Origin: Dokdonella koreensis DS-123
Lineage (GTDB): Bacteria; Pseudomonadota; Gammaproteobacteria; Xanthomonadales; Rhodanobacteraceae
DNA length: 64,000 nt
NCBI RefSeq assembly: GCF_001632775.1
Contig: NZ_CP015249.1
Location: forward strand, 224,686-288,685
Direction of reading: 5' to 3'
Shown here: positions 25,585 through 33,344 of the stretch, piece by piece
Position numbering within the stretch: the first letter of the stretch is position 1
Layout: every line of letters begins with the position of its first letter
Position numbers and translations under genes: made by a program
Notes under the pieces: model-generated
Told to the model about the DNA's origin: nothing
Databases searched by the model: none
What the model saw: only the letters and a program-made list of their open reading frames with translations

Positions 25585-27834
25585 CTACGAGGCGAACGTG
25601 GCCAGTCCGGCCCGCACCGCCGCCGGCGCGCAGCGGCGTGACAGTTCCTGCAGGTCGCCCTGGACCGGTGCGGCCGGACCGGCGCTGTCCGCCCGTGCCT
25701 TTGCCTGGTCGCGTGCCGTCTGGGCCTGCGCCGTCTGGCCCAGCGCCAGCAGCGCGCAGGCGGTGCGGACGCCGAAGTCGCCGAAATCGACCACCTCGTT
25801 GCCGGTCATCGCCTGCTCCATCGCACGGTAGCGGGCCAGCGCGGCAGTGGCGTCGCCGCCGGCCAGATCCAGGTCGCCGAGCAGGCGCAGCAGCAGCGCG
25901 CGCTCGATATGGGTGCCCGCGGGCAGCGCATCGAACGTCTCCAGCACGGCCATCAGCCTCCGGCGTGCCGAGGCAGGGGCGCCGCGGCGGGCATCGAGGC
26001 GTGCCAGTGCCATCTCGGCCGACAGCGCGCGCGTCGAGCGGGGGCCGTCCAGCCGTATCAGCCGGGCGTGCGCATCGGCCAGCAGCACGCCGGCTTCGTC
26101 GATGCCGGCGGCGTCGCCGGCATCGGTCAGCAGGTCGGCCAGCAGGCGCTGGGCATGGATCGCGCTGGAATGATCGGGACCCGACAGCCGCCGGGCGCTG
26201 CCCAGGGCCTCGCGCGCGATGGCGAGCGCCTCGGCCATGCGTCCGGCCTGGCGCATCGGGACGGCCAGGTTCAACTGCAGGAAGTGGATCGTCGGCTCGT
26301 CCGGGCCAAGCCGGCGCGCCTGGCCGATCGCCTGTTCGAACAACGCGATCGAGTCAGCGATCCGGCGGTCGTGGAACGCCAGGCTGGCCAGCACGCCGAT
26401 CAGGTCGGCGCGCGGCCGCGCATTCTCGATGCCCTCGCCGAGCGCCGGAAGCGCCTGCTCGATCACCGTGCGGGCATCGGCGATGCGGCCGAGATTGCGC
26501 AGCGCCACGGCGTGCAGCTGGATGCGGGCGTGGCGTTCGCCGTCCGGCAGCGTCGAGCCGTGCTCGGCGGCCAGCGCTGCGGCCCGCTCGAACAGCGGCA
26601 GCGCCGCCGTCGGGTTGTCCAGCGTGAGCAGGTAGACGCTGGCGAGCGCGGAGAGCAGCGGTTCCTGCAGCTCCGGTGCACCGGCCAGGTCGTTCATCGC
26701 GCGTGCCGCCCCGGCCGCGACCAGCGTCTCCACGTCGGGCGGACCGGTGCGCGGCTGGTCGGGGCCGGCGCCCCTGAAGACGTCGACCATGAAGCGGGCG
26801 ATCTGCTGCGCGGTCCGGGCCTCGCGTTCGGCCTGCCGGCGGGCCTGGTCGACACGCCCCAGGTACCAGGCGTGGCTGGCCGCGAGCAGGGACGCCAGCA
26901 GCAGGCAGGCGCCGACCGACCAGGGATGGCGCAGCGTCAGCAGCCGCAGCCGCGTGCCGGCACCCGCGCGGCGCGCACTGACCGGGCGCAGGTCGAGCAA
27001 GGCGCGCAGGTCGGCGGCCAGCGCGTCCACGCTCGGGTAGCGGTCTTCGGGCCGTGGCGCCAGCGCCTTGGCGACGATCGCCGAAAGGTCCGCGTGTCGC
27101 CGTGCCGCCACCGGCAGGCCGGCGGTCAGCCGTGCCAGCAGCTGGCCGAGCTGGTGGATGTCGCTGGCGATGCCGGCCGGCTGGCCGTTGCGTTGTTCCG
27201 GGCTGGCGTAGCCCGGCGTGGACGCCGTTGCCGCCGGGTCGTCGCCGCACTCGGCGTCGAGCAGGCCGGCGATGCCGAAATCGAGCAGCCGCACCTCGCC
27301 CTGCGCCGTGACCAGCACGTTGGATGGCTTGAGGTCGCGATGGATCACCAGCTGCGAATGCGCATGGCCGATCGCCGCGCACACCTGCAATAGCAGCCTG
27401 ATGCGCTCGCGGCAGCCGGCGGCGCGCGCCTCGCAGTAGGCGTCGATGCGCTGGCCCTCGACGTACTCCATCGCGAACCAGAGCAATTCGCCGCTGCGGC
27501 CGCCGGACACCAGGCGGGCGATGCACGGATGCTGCAGCCGCGCCAACGCCTGGCGCTCGCGTGCCAGCAGGATCTCGCCGCGGCTGCGATCGCTGCGCGA
27601 GCCGACCACCTTGAGAGCCACGCGCTGGCTGAAGTCGACGTCGCTGCGTTCGGCCAGGTAGACCGCGCCGAGGCCGCCGCGACCGATCTCGCGCAGCACC
27701 CGGAACGCGCCGACGCGCTGACCCGGCAGCAGCGCCAGGCGTTCGTCGAGCAGCAGGCGCTGCGCCAGGCTGCTGCGCAGCGCCGCGCCCGGCTCGAAGC
27801 GCAGGAAGCCGTCCAGCGGCGCGCCGGTGCTCAT
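25585..27834 (-). CDS. Ser/Thr protein kinase (Hanks type) with membrane helix and C-terminal TPR-like region, copy 1
   Basis: 749 residues. The kinase domain spans about 44-300: glycine loop G-R-G-G-L-G (51-56), Lys75, H-R-D-L-K-P-S-N (165-172), D-F-G (185-187) and S-P-E. All catalytic residues are present. A membrane helix follows at about 310-333 (A-C-L-L-L-A-S-L-L-A-A-S). The remaining ~400 residues are helical repeats of TPR type, predicted on the other side of the membrane. The ATG at 27834 overlaps the stop of an ECF sigma gene (ATGA), so kinase and sigma factor are made together. By analogy with known sigma/kinase pairs (ECF43 and its kinase in Vibrio), the kinase may activate the sigma factor by phosphorylation. 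Confidence 0.92.
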   Translation of the reverse strand: MSTGAPLDGFLRFEPGAALRSSLAQRLLLDERLALLPGQRVGAFRVLREIGRGGLGAVYLAERSDVDFSQRVALKVVGSRSDRSRGEILLARERQALARLQHPCIARLVSGGRSGELLWFAMEYVEGQRIDAYCEARAAGCRERIRLLLQVCAAIGHAHSQLVIHRDLKPSNVLVTAQGEVRLLDFGIAGLLDAECGDDPAATASTPGYASPEQRNGQPAGIASDIHQLGQLLARLTAGLPVAARRHADLSAIVAKALAPRPEDRYPSVDALAADLRALLDLRPVSARRAGAGTRLRLLTLRHPWSVGACLLLASLLAASHAWYLGRVDQARRQAEREARTAQQIARFMVDVFRGAGPDQPRTGPPDVETLVAAGAARAMNDLAGAPELQEPLLSALASVYLLTLDNPTAALPLFERAAALAAEHGSTLPDGERHARIQLHAVALRNLGRIADARTVIEQALPALGEGIENARPRADLIGVLASLAFHDRRIADSIALFEQAIGQARRLGPDEPTIHFLQLNLAVPMRQAGRMAEALAIAREALGSARRLSGPDHSSAIHAQRLLADLLTDAGDAAGIDEAGVLLADAHARLIRLDGPRSTRALSAEMALARLDARRGAPASARRRLMAVLETFDALPAGTHIERALLLRLLGDLDLAGGDATAALARYRAMEQAMTGNEVVDFGDFGVRTACALLALGQTAQAQTARDQAKARADSAGPAAPVQGDLQELSRRCAPAAVRAGLATFAS

Positions 27835-28409
27835 CGCGGCTCCAGCAACTGGGCCAGTTGCGCCCGCGCCTGGAACCACAGGCGCTGCACCGAGCGCAGC
27901 GAGACGCCGACGGCCTCCGCCGTCTCCACCTCGCTCATGCCGGCGAAGAACCGGCATTCGACGACCCGCACCAGGGCCTCGTTCTCGGCCGCGAGCGCAT
28001 CGAGGGCCTGGTCGAGCGCGACGAAGCCCAGGCTCTCGGCATCGGCGCGCGCATCGAGCTCGCCCAGGTCCACGCGTTGCCATTCGCCGCCGCGCTTGAT
28101 CGCCAGGCGCTCGCGCGCGTAGCTGCACATGACCTGGCGCATGATCTTGGCGCTGAGCGCGAAGAAGTGCCGGCGGCTTTCAGGTACGCCTTCGGCATGG
28201 CTGAAGCGCAGGTACCACTCGTTGAGAAGGCCGGTGGTGTTGAGCGTGGGTGCGCTGGCGTCGCGCGACAGCATGCGATGCGCCAGCCGCTTCAGGTCCC
28301 CGTAGGTGCATTGCAGCAGGTGCGCCCAGGCCTCGCGCTCGCCGTCACGCGCCTGCCGGAGCAGGCGCGTGATGTCCTCGTCGTGGGCGGAGGGATGCAT
28401 CGCCGTCAT
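27831..28409 (-). CDS. ECF-like RNA polymerase sigma factor (TIGR02999/ECF43 type), copy 1
   Basis: 192 residues with sigma-2 (about 13-105) and sigma-4 (about 130-188) domains. The sigma-4 helix-turn-helix reads M-S-E-V-E-T-A-E-A-V-G-V-S-L-R-S-V-Q-R. In sigma-2 the stretch T-L-N-T-T-G-L-L-N-E-W-Y-L-R (55-68) is Thr-rich where classical sigmas carry acidic residues, a feature I link to kinase-regulated ECF43 members. GAAGG precedes the ATG at 28409. The gene begins 9 bp after a secreted-protein gene and overlaps the kinase gene. Confidence 0.9.
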   Translation of the reverse strand: MTAMHPSAHDEDITRLLRQARDGEREAWAHLLQCTYGDLKRLAHRMLSRDASAPTLNTTGLLNEWYLRFSHAEGVPESRRHFFALSAKIMRQVMCSYARERLAIKRGGEWQRVDLGELDARADAESLGFVALDQALDALAAENEALVRVVECRFFAGMSEVETAEAVGVSLRSVQRLWFQARAQLAQLLEPR

Positions 28410-28418
28410 CGGGCGCCT

Positions 28419-29810
28419 TCAGTCGGCCGCTGCCGGCCGCTGCGGTTCCTCGCGCAGGTGCACCGCCATGACCAGGCTGTTGCCGGTCTGGTAGGTGCCG
28501 ACGGTGGACCAGTCGGTGGGCTCGCTCGGCATCACCTGGCACTGGCTGGCGACATAGCTCGGTGCCGACTGCGGCGCGCTGTTGGTGCCGATCAGGAACT
28601 CGAAGACGCCGCGCGGCAGCTCGATCTGCACGACCAGGTCGTGGGTGGTGGGGTTCTCGATCACGCCCGGCGTGCGCACGTTGCGCACGAACTGCACTTC
28701 GTTGCCGACCACTGCCATCTCGCCGCTGCCGATGGCGCTCATGTTGGCATACGTCAGCGGTGCGCCGCGCGGGATGCCGAACAGCGTCACCGGGAGCCGG
28801 CCGACCGTGCCGGCGCGGGCAATGCCGATGTCGACGCTGTCGACGACGATGCGCGCCTGCAGGCCGTGGTCGGCGGCCAGCGCGAAGCGGCGCAGGTAGA
28901 AGTTCGACTCGGCCACCAGGCCGCAGATGGCGTTCTCGGGAACCGGCTCGACGTCGGTCAGGTTCGCGTTCTGCGTGATCGCGACCGTGTCGCTGGCCGC
29001 GCCGGCGTCGAAGGCATCGCCGAACAGCGGATCATCCAGCGGGGCGCCGGGGAACGGGCAGTTGCCGGCGCCGGCCAGTTCCACCGAATCGAGCGCCACC
29101 AGCACGCCGTTGTTGACGCCGGGCCAGTAGCCGACGTTCGGCACGTGGTAGTGGAACGCGACCCGGCCCTCGCCGCTGGCCGGCAGGGTGACCTCGTAGC
29201 GCGTCCAGAACGTGGGATAGCCGTAGGCCGCCTGTGAACCGTCACCGCCCAGGGTCGGGTACAGCATCGGGTTGATCACCAGGAGCTCCTGCGTGAAGTC
29301 GCCCAGGTCGTCCGGCCCGCTGCCGACCGACGTGCACGGCCCGCTGTTGCAGGCGCGCACGTACAGGCGGTCGCCCAGTGGCATCGGCTGGTAGATCGAC
29401 CGCGTCCAGAACGCCAGTCGCGCGCCCGGCTGGAACCGGATCTGCGGTGTCAGCGTCCACGCGCTGGCGGTGTGCTCCTCGCCGGCCACGCCGATCGCGT
29501 TGACCAGGATGCGCGAGAAGTCGGTGCCGCGATGGGCGCCGAAGGTGAAGAAATCCGCCACGCCACCCTCGGCGCCGATCGTGTCCCACAGCACGGTTGG
29601 CTCGAAGCCGTTCGGAACCCCTTCGCTCGTGTTGAAGCGGGTCCAGCCGCCGCTGGCGTAGAGCGTGGCGGTGTCCTCGAAATTCTCGGTGCAGGCGGCC
29701 GGCGCGAGCGGCTGCGCGGAAACCGGCATCGCGCCGATCGCCGCTGCGATCGACACGGCGGCCCAGGCGGCCAGCGTCAGGGCGGAACAGGTCACGGCGC
29801 GCGTCTTCAT
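28419..29810 (-). CDS. Secreted choice-of-anchor protein, first gene of sigma/kinase module 1
   Basis: A 463-residue exported protein. The signal peptide runs to about residue 32 (A-A-I-G-A-M-P-V-S-A-Q), with GAGAGGGG 5 bases before the ATG at 29810. A choice-of-anchor J-like jelly-roll domain (F-E-D start, T-R-Y-E-V-T-L-P-A, L-D-S-V-E-L) covers about 38-235. It is followed by P-L-F-G-D-A-F-D, an internal relative of the terminal I-F-x-D-G-F-E motif, then a second beta-rich domain to the end. The position of the motif suggests that the second domain was fused behind an ancestral C-terminus. The function is unknown. It is co-directional with the sigma and kinase genes. Confidence 0.8.
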   Translation of the reverse strand: MKTRAVTCSALTLAAWAAVSIAAAIGAMPVSAQPLAPAACTENFEDTATLYASGGWTRFNTSEGVPNGFEPTVLWDTIGAEGGVADFFTFGAHRGTDFSRILVNAIGVAGEEHTASAWTLTPQIRFQPGARLAFWTRSIYQPMPLGDRLYVRACNSGPCTSVGSGPDDLGDFTQELLVINPMLYPTLGGDGSQAAYGYPTFWTRYEVTLPASGEGRVAFHYHVPNVGYWPGVNNGVLVALDSVELAGAGNCPFPGAPLDDPLFGDAFDAGAASDTVAITQNANLTDVEPVPENAICGLVAESNFYLRRFALAADHGLQARIVVDSVDIGIARAGTVGRLPVTLFGIPRGAPLTYANMSAIGSGEMAVVGNEVQFVRNVRTPGVIENPTTHDLVVQIELPRGVFEFLIGTNSAPQSAPSYVASQCQVMPSEPTDWSTVGTYQTGNSLVMAVHLREEPQRPAAAD

Positions 29811-29907
29811 GCAAACCCCTCTCGTGGATGGTGGTGGCCCGCGCGATCGCGACGGGTCCTTCCCATCAATAGGCCGATTCCGGGAAAAACCCGCCAAGGG
29901 GCGCCGC

Positions 29908-30975
29908 TCAGGCCGGAAACGCCTCGGCCAGGGTCTGCACGCGGCCGCACAGGCTGGCGTCGTAGCCGGGCAGGCGGTCCAGCTCGGTGCGGAACGGCTC
30001 GCCGCGCAGCACCTCCACGATGCCGGCCAGCGGCGCGTGTGCCAGCAGGCTGCCGTCGCAGAGGAAGAAGTAGTGCTCGGACAGGATCGGGATGAAGTCC
30101 AGCCCGTAGCGCCGGGCCGGCGGTTCAAGGCCGAAGCCGGCGTCGGCCAGCCCGCTGGCGACATAGGCGGCCACCGCCGCATGGGTCAGTTCTTCCACGT
30201 CGCAGCCGTGGATGCGCGCGATGTCCAGGCCTTCGTGCGCCAGCAGCCGCTCCAGCAGCAGGCGCGTGCCCGAACCGGGCTGGCGATGGATGAAACGCAG
30301 GTCCGGCCGCAGCAGGTCGGCGAGCGCCCGCACACCCTTCGGGTTGCCCGGCGCCAGCACGATCCCCTGGCGGCGCACGGCCAGGTGGACCACCCGGTCG
30401 TGCTGCGGGTCCAGCCGCCCCGCATAGTGGGCCAGCAGCTCCTGCTGCATCGGCCCCACCGGCAGGTGCAGGCCGGCCAGGTCGCAGGCGCCGGCGCGCA
30501 ATGCGGCCAGGGCATCGTCCGGGCTACGGTATTTCAGGTCCAGCGGCGTGCCGGCCTCGGCCAGGAAGCGACGCAGCGCTTCCACGCCGAACCCGTGCGA
30601 GGCGTGCATGCGCAGCGGCGCGGCCTGGTCGCTCAGCGTGCGTTCCAGCTCGATGCCGATCTCGGTCGCCAGGCTCTCGAGCATCGGCGACAGCCGGGCC
30701 GCGATGCGCCGGTCGGCCCAGACCAGGCGCTCGCCGAAGCCGGTCAACTGCGCACCGCGTCCGCGCACGGGCCGCAGCAGCGGCACCCCGAGCAGCGCCT
30801 GCGCCTGCTGCAGCAGGCCCCAGGCATAGCGGTAGGACAGCCCGCAGGCGCGGCAGGCCGCGGCCAGCGAGCCGGTGGCATGCACCGCCGCCAGCAGGCG
30901 GATCAGGTGGTCCGGCAGCGCCGCGCCCCCGTGGGTACGCAGCGACCACTCGGACCGGATGTCGATCTCGAACAT
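29908..30975 (-). CDS. ModE-type helix-turn-helix/substrate-binding regulator beside the formate dehydrogenase genes
   Basis: 355 residues. The N-terminal ModE/LysR-like winged helix (about 10-110) includes L-L-A-A-V-H-A-T-G-S-L-A-A-A-C-R-A-C-G-L-S-Y-R. The C-terminal periplasmic-binding-like domain (about 125-340, PBP_like) carries H-A-S-H-G-F-G-V-E-A-L, R-Q-P-G-S-G-T-R and E-L-T-H-A-A-V-A-A-Y-V. Such proteins sense molybdate or molybdopterin-related ligands, and a related regulator (FdsR) accompanies fds operons in Cupriavidus. It is divergent from fdsG, so it likely controls the operon through the 243-bp gap. Confidence 0.85.
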   Translation of the reverse strand: MFEIDIRSEWSLRTHGGAALPDHLIRLLAAVHATGSLAAACRACGLSYRYAWGLLQQAQALLGVPLLRPVRGRGAQLTGFGERLVWADRRIAARLSPMLESLATEIGIELERTLSDQAAPLRMHASHGFGVEALRRFLAEAGTPLDLKYRSPDDALAALRAGACDLAGLHLPVGPMQQELLAHYAGRLDPQHDRVVHLAVRRQGIVLAPGNPKGVRALADLLRPDLRFIHRQPGSGTRLLLERLLAHEGLDIARIHGCDVEELTHAAVAAYVASGLADAGFGLEPPARRYGLDFIPILSEHYFFLCDGSLLAHAPLAGIVEVLRGEPFRTELDRLPGYDASLCGRVQTLAEAFPA

Positions 30976-31069
30976 GAAGCGCCCGCGCTCCGGCAAATAG
31001 GCTGTACAGAGCCTAATACTAGACCACGAAGCGATTGAATTGCGCGGCCAATGCGGTAATCTCGAAAAC

Positions 31070-31099
31070 CCCGATAAGCTCTTCACAACATATATCGGG
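31070..31099. promoter_or_regulatory. Inverted repeat in the regulator/fds intergenic region
   Basis: CCCGATA (31070-31076) and TATCGGG (31093-31099) are separated by 16 bases that include an AT-rich core (CTTCACAACATA). It is a reasonable operator for the neighbouring ModE-like protein, or a promoter-proximal hairpin. It lies 28 bases before the leader ORF. Confidence 0.4.
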
Positions 31100-31126
31100 A
31101 CCGACAGCCAGCCACCGGGAGGACCC

Positions 31127-31222
31127 ATGGCCAGCACTGCCAGCCGCATCCGCGGGCCCCTCGCGCCGGATGCCCGATCGATCCACGCCGGTGTGCGCAC
31201 CGGCCGGCAGGCGCGGCCATGA
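31127..31222 (+). CDS. Short ORF (31 aa) translationally coupled to fdsG, putative leader peptide
   Basis: It starts with ATG behind a strong ribosome site, GGGAGGA. It encodes [12 protein letters not shown] then an Arg/Pro/Ala-rich tail ending G-R-Q-A-R-P, and its TGA overlaps the ATG of fdsG (ATGA). fdsG itself has only a weak site (GGCAGG). The ORF could therefore set fdsG expression by coupling. No similarity to a known leader is recognised, and its translation is not shown. Confidence 0.5.
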   Translation: MASTASRIRGPLAPDARSIHAGVRTGRQARP

Positions 31223-31731
31223 GCCTCGCCCCCGTCCCGGCCGCCGCGCCCGAGGCCGACCTGCCGCCTGCCGCCCGTGCCCACGTGATCGCCGTCGTCG
31301 AGCGGCTGCGCGCGTTGCCCGGCGCCCTGCTGCCGATCCTGCACGGTATCCAGGACGGGCTCGGCCACGTCCCCGCGGCCGCGGTGCCGATCGTCGCCCA
31401 GGCGCTCAATCTCAGCCGCGCCGAGGTGCACGGCGTCATCAGCTTCTACCACCACTTCCGCAGCGAGGCGCCCGGCCGCCACGTACTGCAGCTGTGCCGT
31501 GCCGAGGCCTGCCAGGCGATGGGCGCGCGCGAGCTGGAGCGCCATCTGCACGACCGGCTCGGCATCGGTTTCCACGAAACCACGGCCGACGGCACGTTGA
31601 CGCTGGAGCCGGTCTACTGCCTCGGCAACTGCGCCTGTGCGCCCTCGGCGATGCTCGACGGCGACGTGCACGGACGGCTCGGCGTCGAGGCGATCGACCG
31701 CCTGCTCGCCACCTGCGAGGCGGACCGATGA
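31219..31731 (+). CDS. fdsG: NAD-dependent formate dehydrogenase gamma subunit (NuoE-like)
   Basis: A 170-residue cytosolic subunit carrying a [2Fe-2S] cluster of the 24-kDa NuoE type. Ligand motifs are L-C-R-A-E-A-C (CX4C) and C-L-G-N-C-A-C-A-P (CX3C). H-G-I-Q-D-G-L-G and V-I-S-F-Y-H-H-F are family marks. It passes electrons between FdsA and the flavin subunit FdsB. Stop overlaps the fdsB start. The complex oxidises formate to CO2 and makes NADH. Confidence 0.95.
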   Translation: MSLAPVPAAAPEADLPPAARAHVIAVVERLRALPGALLPILHGIQDGLGHVPAAAVPIVAQALNLSRAEVHGVISFYHHFRSEAPGRHVLQLCRAEACQAMGARELERHLHDRLGIGFHETTADGTLTLEPVYCLGNCACAPSAMLDGDVHGRLGVEAIDRLLATCEADR

Positions 31732-33296
31732 ACGCGCCCGTCACACCGGTGCGGGTCTACGTGCCGCTCGACACCAGCGCGCGCGCGGTCGGTGCGGACG
31801 CGGTCGCGCAGGCGATCAGCGCCGAGGCGCAGCGTCGCGGCCAGCCGGTCGTCGTGGTCCGCAACGGCTCGCGCGGCATGTTCTGGCTGGAGCCGCTGGT
31901 CGAGGTGCAGACGCCGGCCGGCCGCATCGCCTATGGGCCGGTCGCCGCCGAGGACGTCGCCGGCCTGTTCGACGCCGGCTTCCTCGCCGGTGCGGCGCAC
32001 CGGCTGCGCCAGGGCCGCGTCGAGGACATCGCCTACTTCCGCGACCAGGAGCGCCTGTGCTTCGCGCGGATCGGCACGATCGACCCGCTCGACCTCGACG
32101 ACTACCGCGCGCACGGCGGCTGGCAGGGCCTGGAGCAGGCGCTGGCGATGAGCAGCGGCGCGATCGTACAGGCCGTGCTCGATTCCGGCCTGCGCGGCCG
32201 CGGCGGCGCCGCCTTCCCGGCCGGCATCAAGTGGAAGACCGTGCTCGGTGCCGAGGCGGGCCAGAAATACATCGTATGCAACGCCGACGAGGGCGACTCG
32301 GGCACGTTCTCCGACCGCATGATCTTCGAGGGCGATCCGTACCGCCTGGTCGAGGGCATGGCGATCGCCGGCCTCGCGGTCGGCGCGACCCAGGGCTACG
32401 TCTACCTGCGCAGCGAGTACCCGCTGGCGTTCGCGCTGTTCCGCGAAGCGATCGACCGTGCCCGCGCGGCCGGCTGGATCGGTGCGGACATCCGCGGCAG
32501 CGGCCGCGCGTTCGAGCTCGACGTGCGCCTCGGTGCGGGCGCCTACGTCTGCGGCGAGGAAACCGCCCTGCTCGAGAGCCTGGAGGGCAAGCGCGGCCAG
32601 GTTCGCTTCAAGCCGCCGCTGCCGGCGCTCAAGGGCCTGTTCGGCCGGCCCACCGTCATCAACAACGTCATCACGCTGGCCTCGGTGCCGGACATCCTGG
32701 TGCACGGCGCCACGTGGTACCGCGACTACGGCGTCGGCCGCTCGCGCGGCACGCTGCCGCTGCAGCTCGGCGGCAACATCCGGCGCGGCGGCCTGGTCGA
32801 GAAGGCGTTCGGCCTGACGCTGCGCGAGCTGCTGTACGACTACGGCGGCGGCACGGCTAGCGGCCGGCCGATCCGCGCGGTCCAGGTCGGCGGTCCGCTC
32901 GGCGCCTACCTGCCCGAGTCGCAGTTCGACACGCCGATCGACTACGAGGCCTTCGCCGCGATCGGCGCGATGCTCGGCCACGGCGGCATCGTGGTGTTCG
33001 ACGACCGCGTCGACATGGCCGAGCAGGCGCGCTTCGCGATGGAGTTCTGCGCGATCGAGTCCTGCGGCAAGTGCACGCCGTGCCGCATCGGCTCCACGCG
33101 CGGTGCCGAGGTCGTGGCGAAGATCCAGGCGGCGCGCGACGTGGAGGGCAACACGGCGCTGCTGCGCAGCCTCTGCGACACGATGCTCAACGGTTCGCTG
33201 TGCGCGCTCGGCGGGCTGACGCCGTATCCGGTGCTGAGCGCGCTCAACCATTTTCCCGAGGATTTCCAACCGCGCCAGCGTGCGCAGGTTGCCTAA
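31728..33296 (+). CDS. fdsB: NAD-dependent formate dehydrogenase beta subunit (NuoF-like, FMN/NAD)
   Basis: A 522-residue subunit with a thioredoxin-like N-terminus (about 1-130), then the NuoF core. The FMN/NADH-binding stretch is [16 protein letters not shown] and [23 protein letters not shown] follows. The [4Fe-4S] site is [12 protein letters not shown]. It reduces NAD+ with electrons from FdsA. The start overlaps the fdsG stop, and fdsA follows after 48 bp. Confidence 0.96.
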   Translation: MNAPVTPVRVYVPLDTSARAVGADAVAQAISAEAQRRGQPVVVVRNGSRGMFWLEPLVEVQTPAGRIAYGPVAAEDVAGLFDAGFLAGAAHRLRQGRVEDIAYFRDQERLCFARIGTIDPLDLDDYRAHGGWQGLEQALAMSSGAIVQAVLDSGLRGRGGAAFPAGIKWKTVLGAEAGQKYIVCNADEGDSGTFSDRMIFEGDPYRLVEGMAIAGLAVGATQGYVYLRSEYPLAFALFREAIDRARAAGWIGADIRGSGRAFELDVRLGAGAYVCGEETALLESLEGKRGQVRFKPPLPALKGLFGRPTVINNVITLASVPDILVHGATWYRDYGVGRSRGTLPLQLGGNIRRGGLVEKAFGLTLRELLYDYGGGTASGRPIRAVQVGGPLGAYLPESQFDTPIDYEAFAAIGAMLGHGGIVVFDDRVDMAEQARFAMEFCAIESCGKCTPCRIGSTRGAEVVAKIQAARDVEGNTALLRSLCDTMLNGSLCALGGLTPYPVLSALNHFPEDFQPRQRAQVA

Positions 33297-33344
33297 GACG
33301 CGCCGGGCCGGCCGGGCCGGCGCGGATCAACGAGGTTTCACGCC

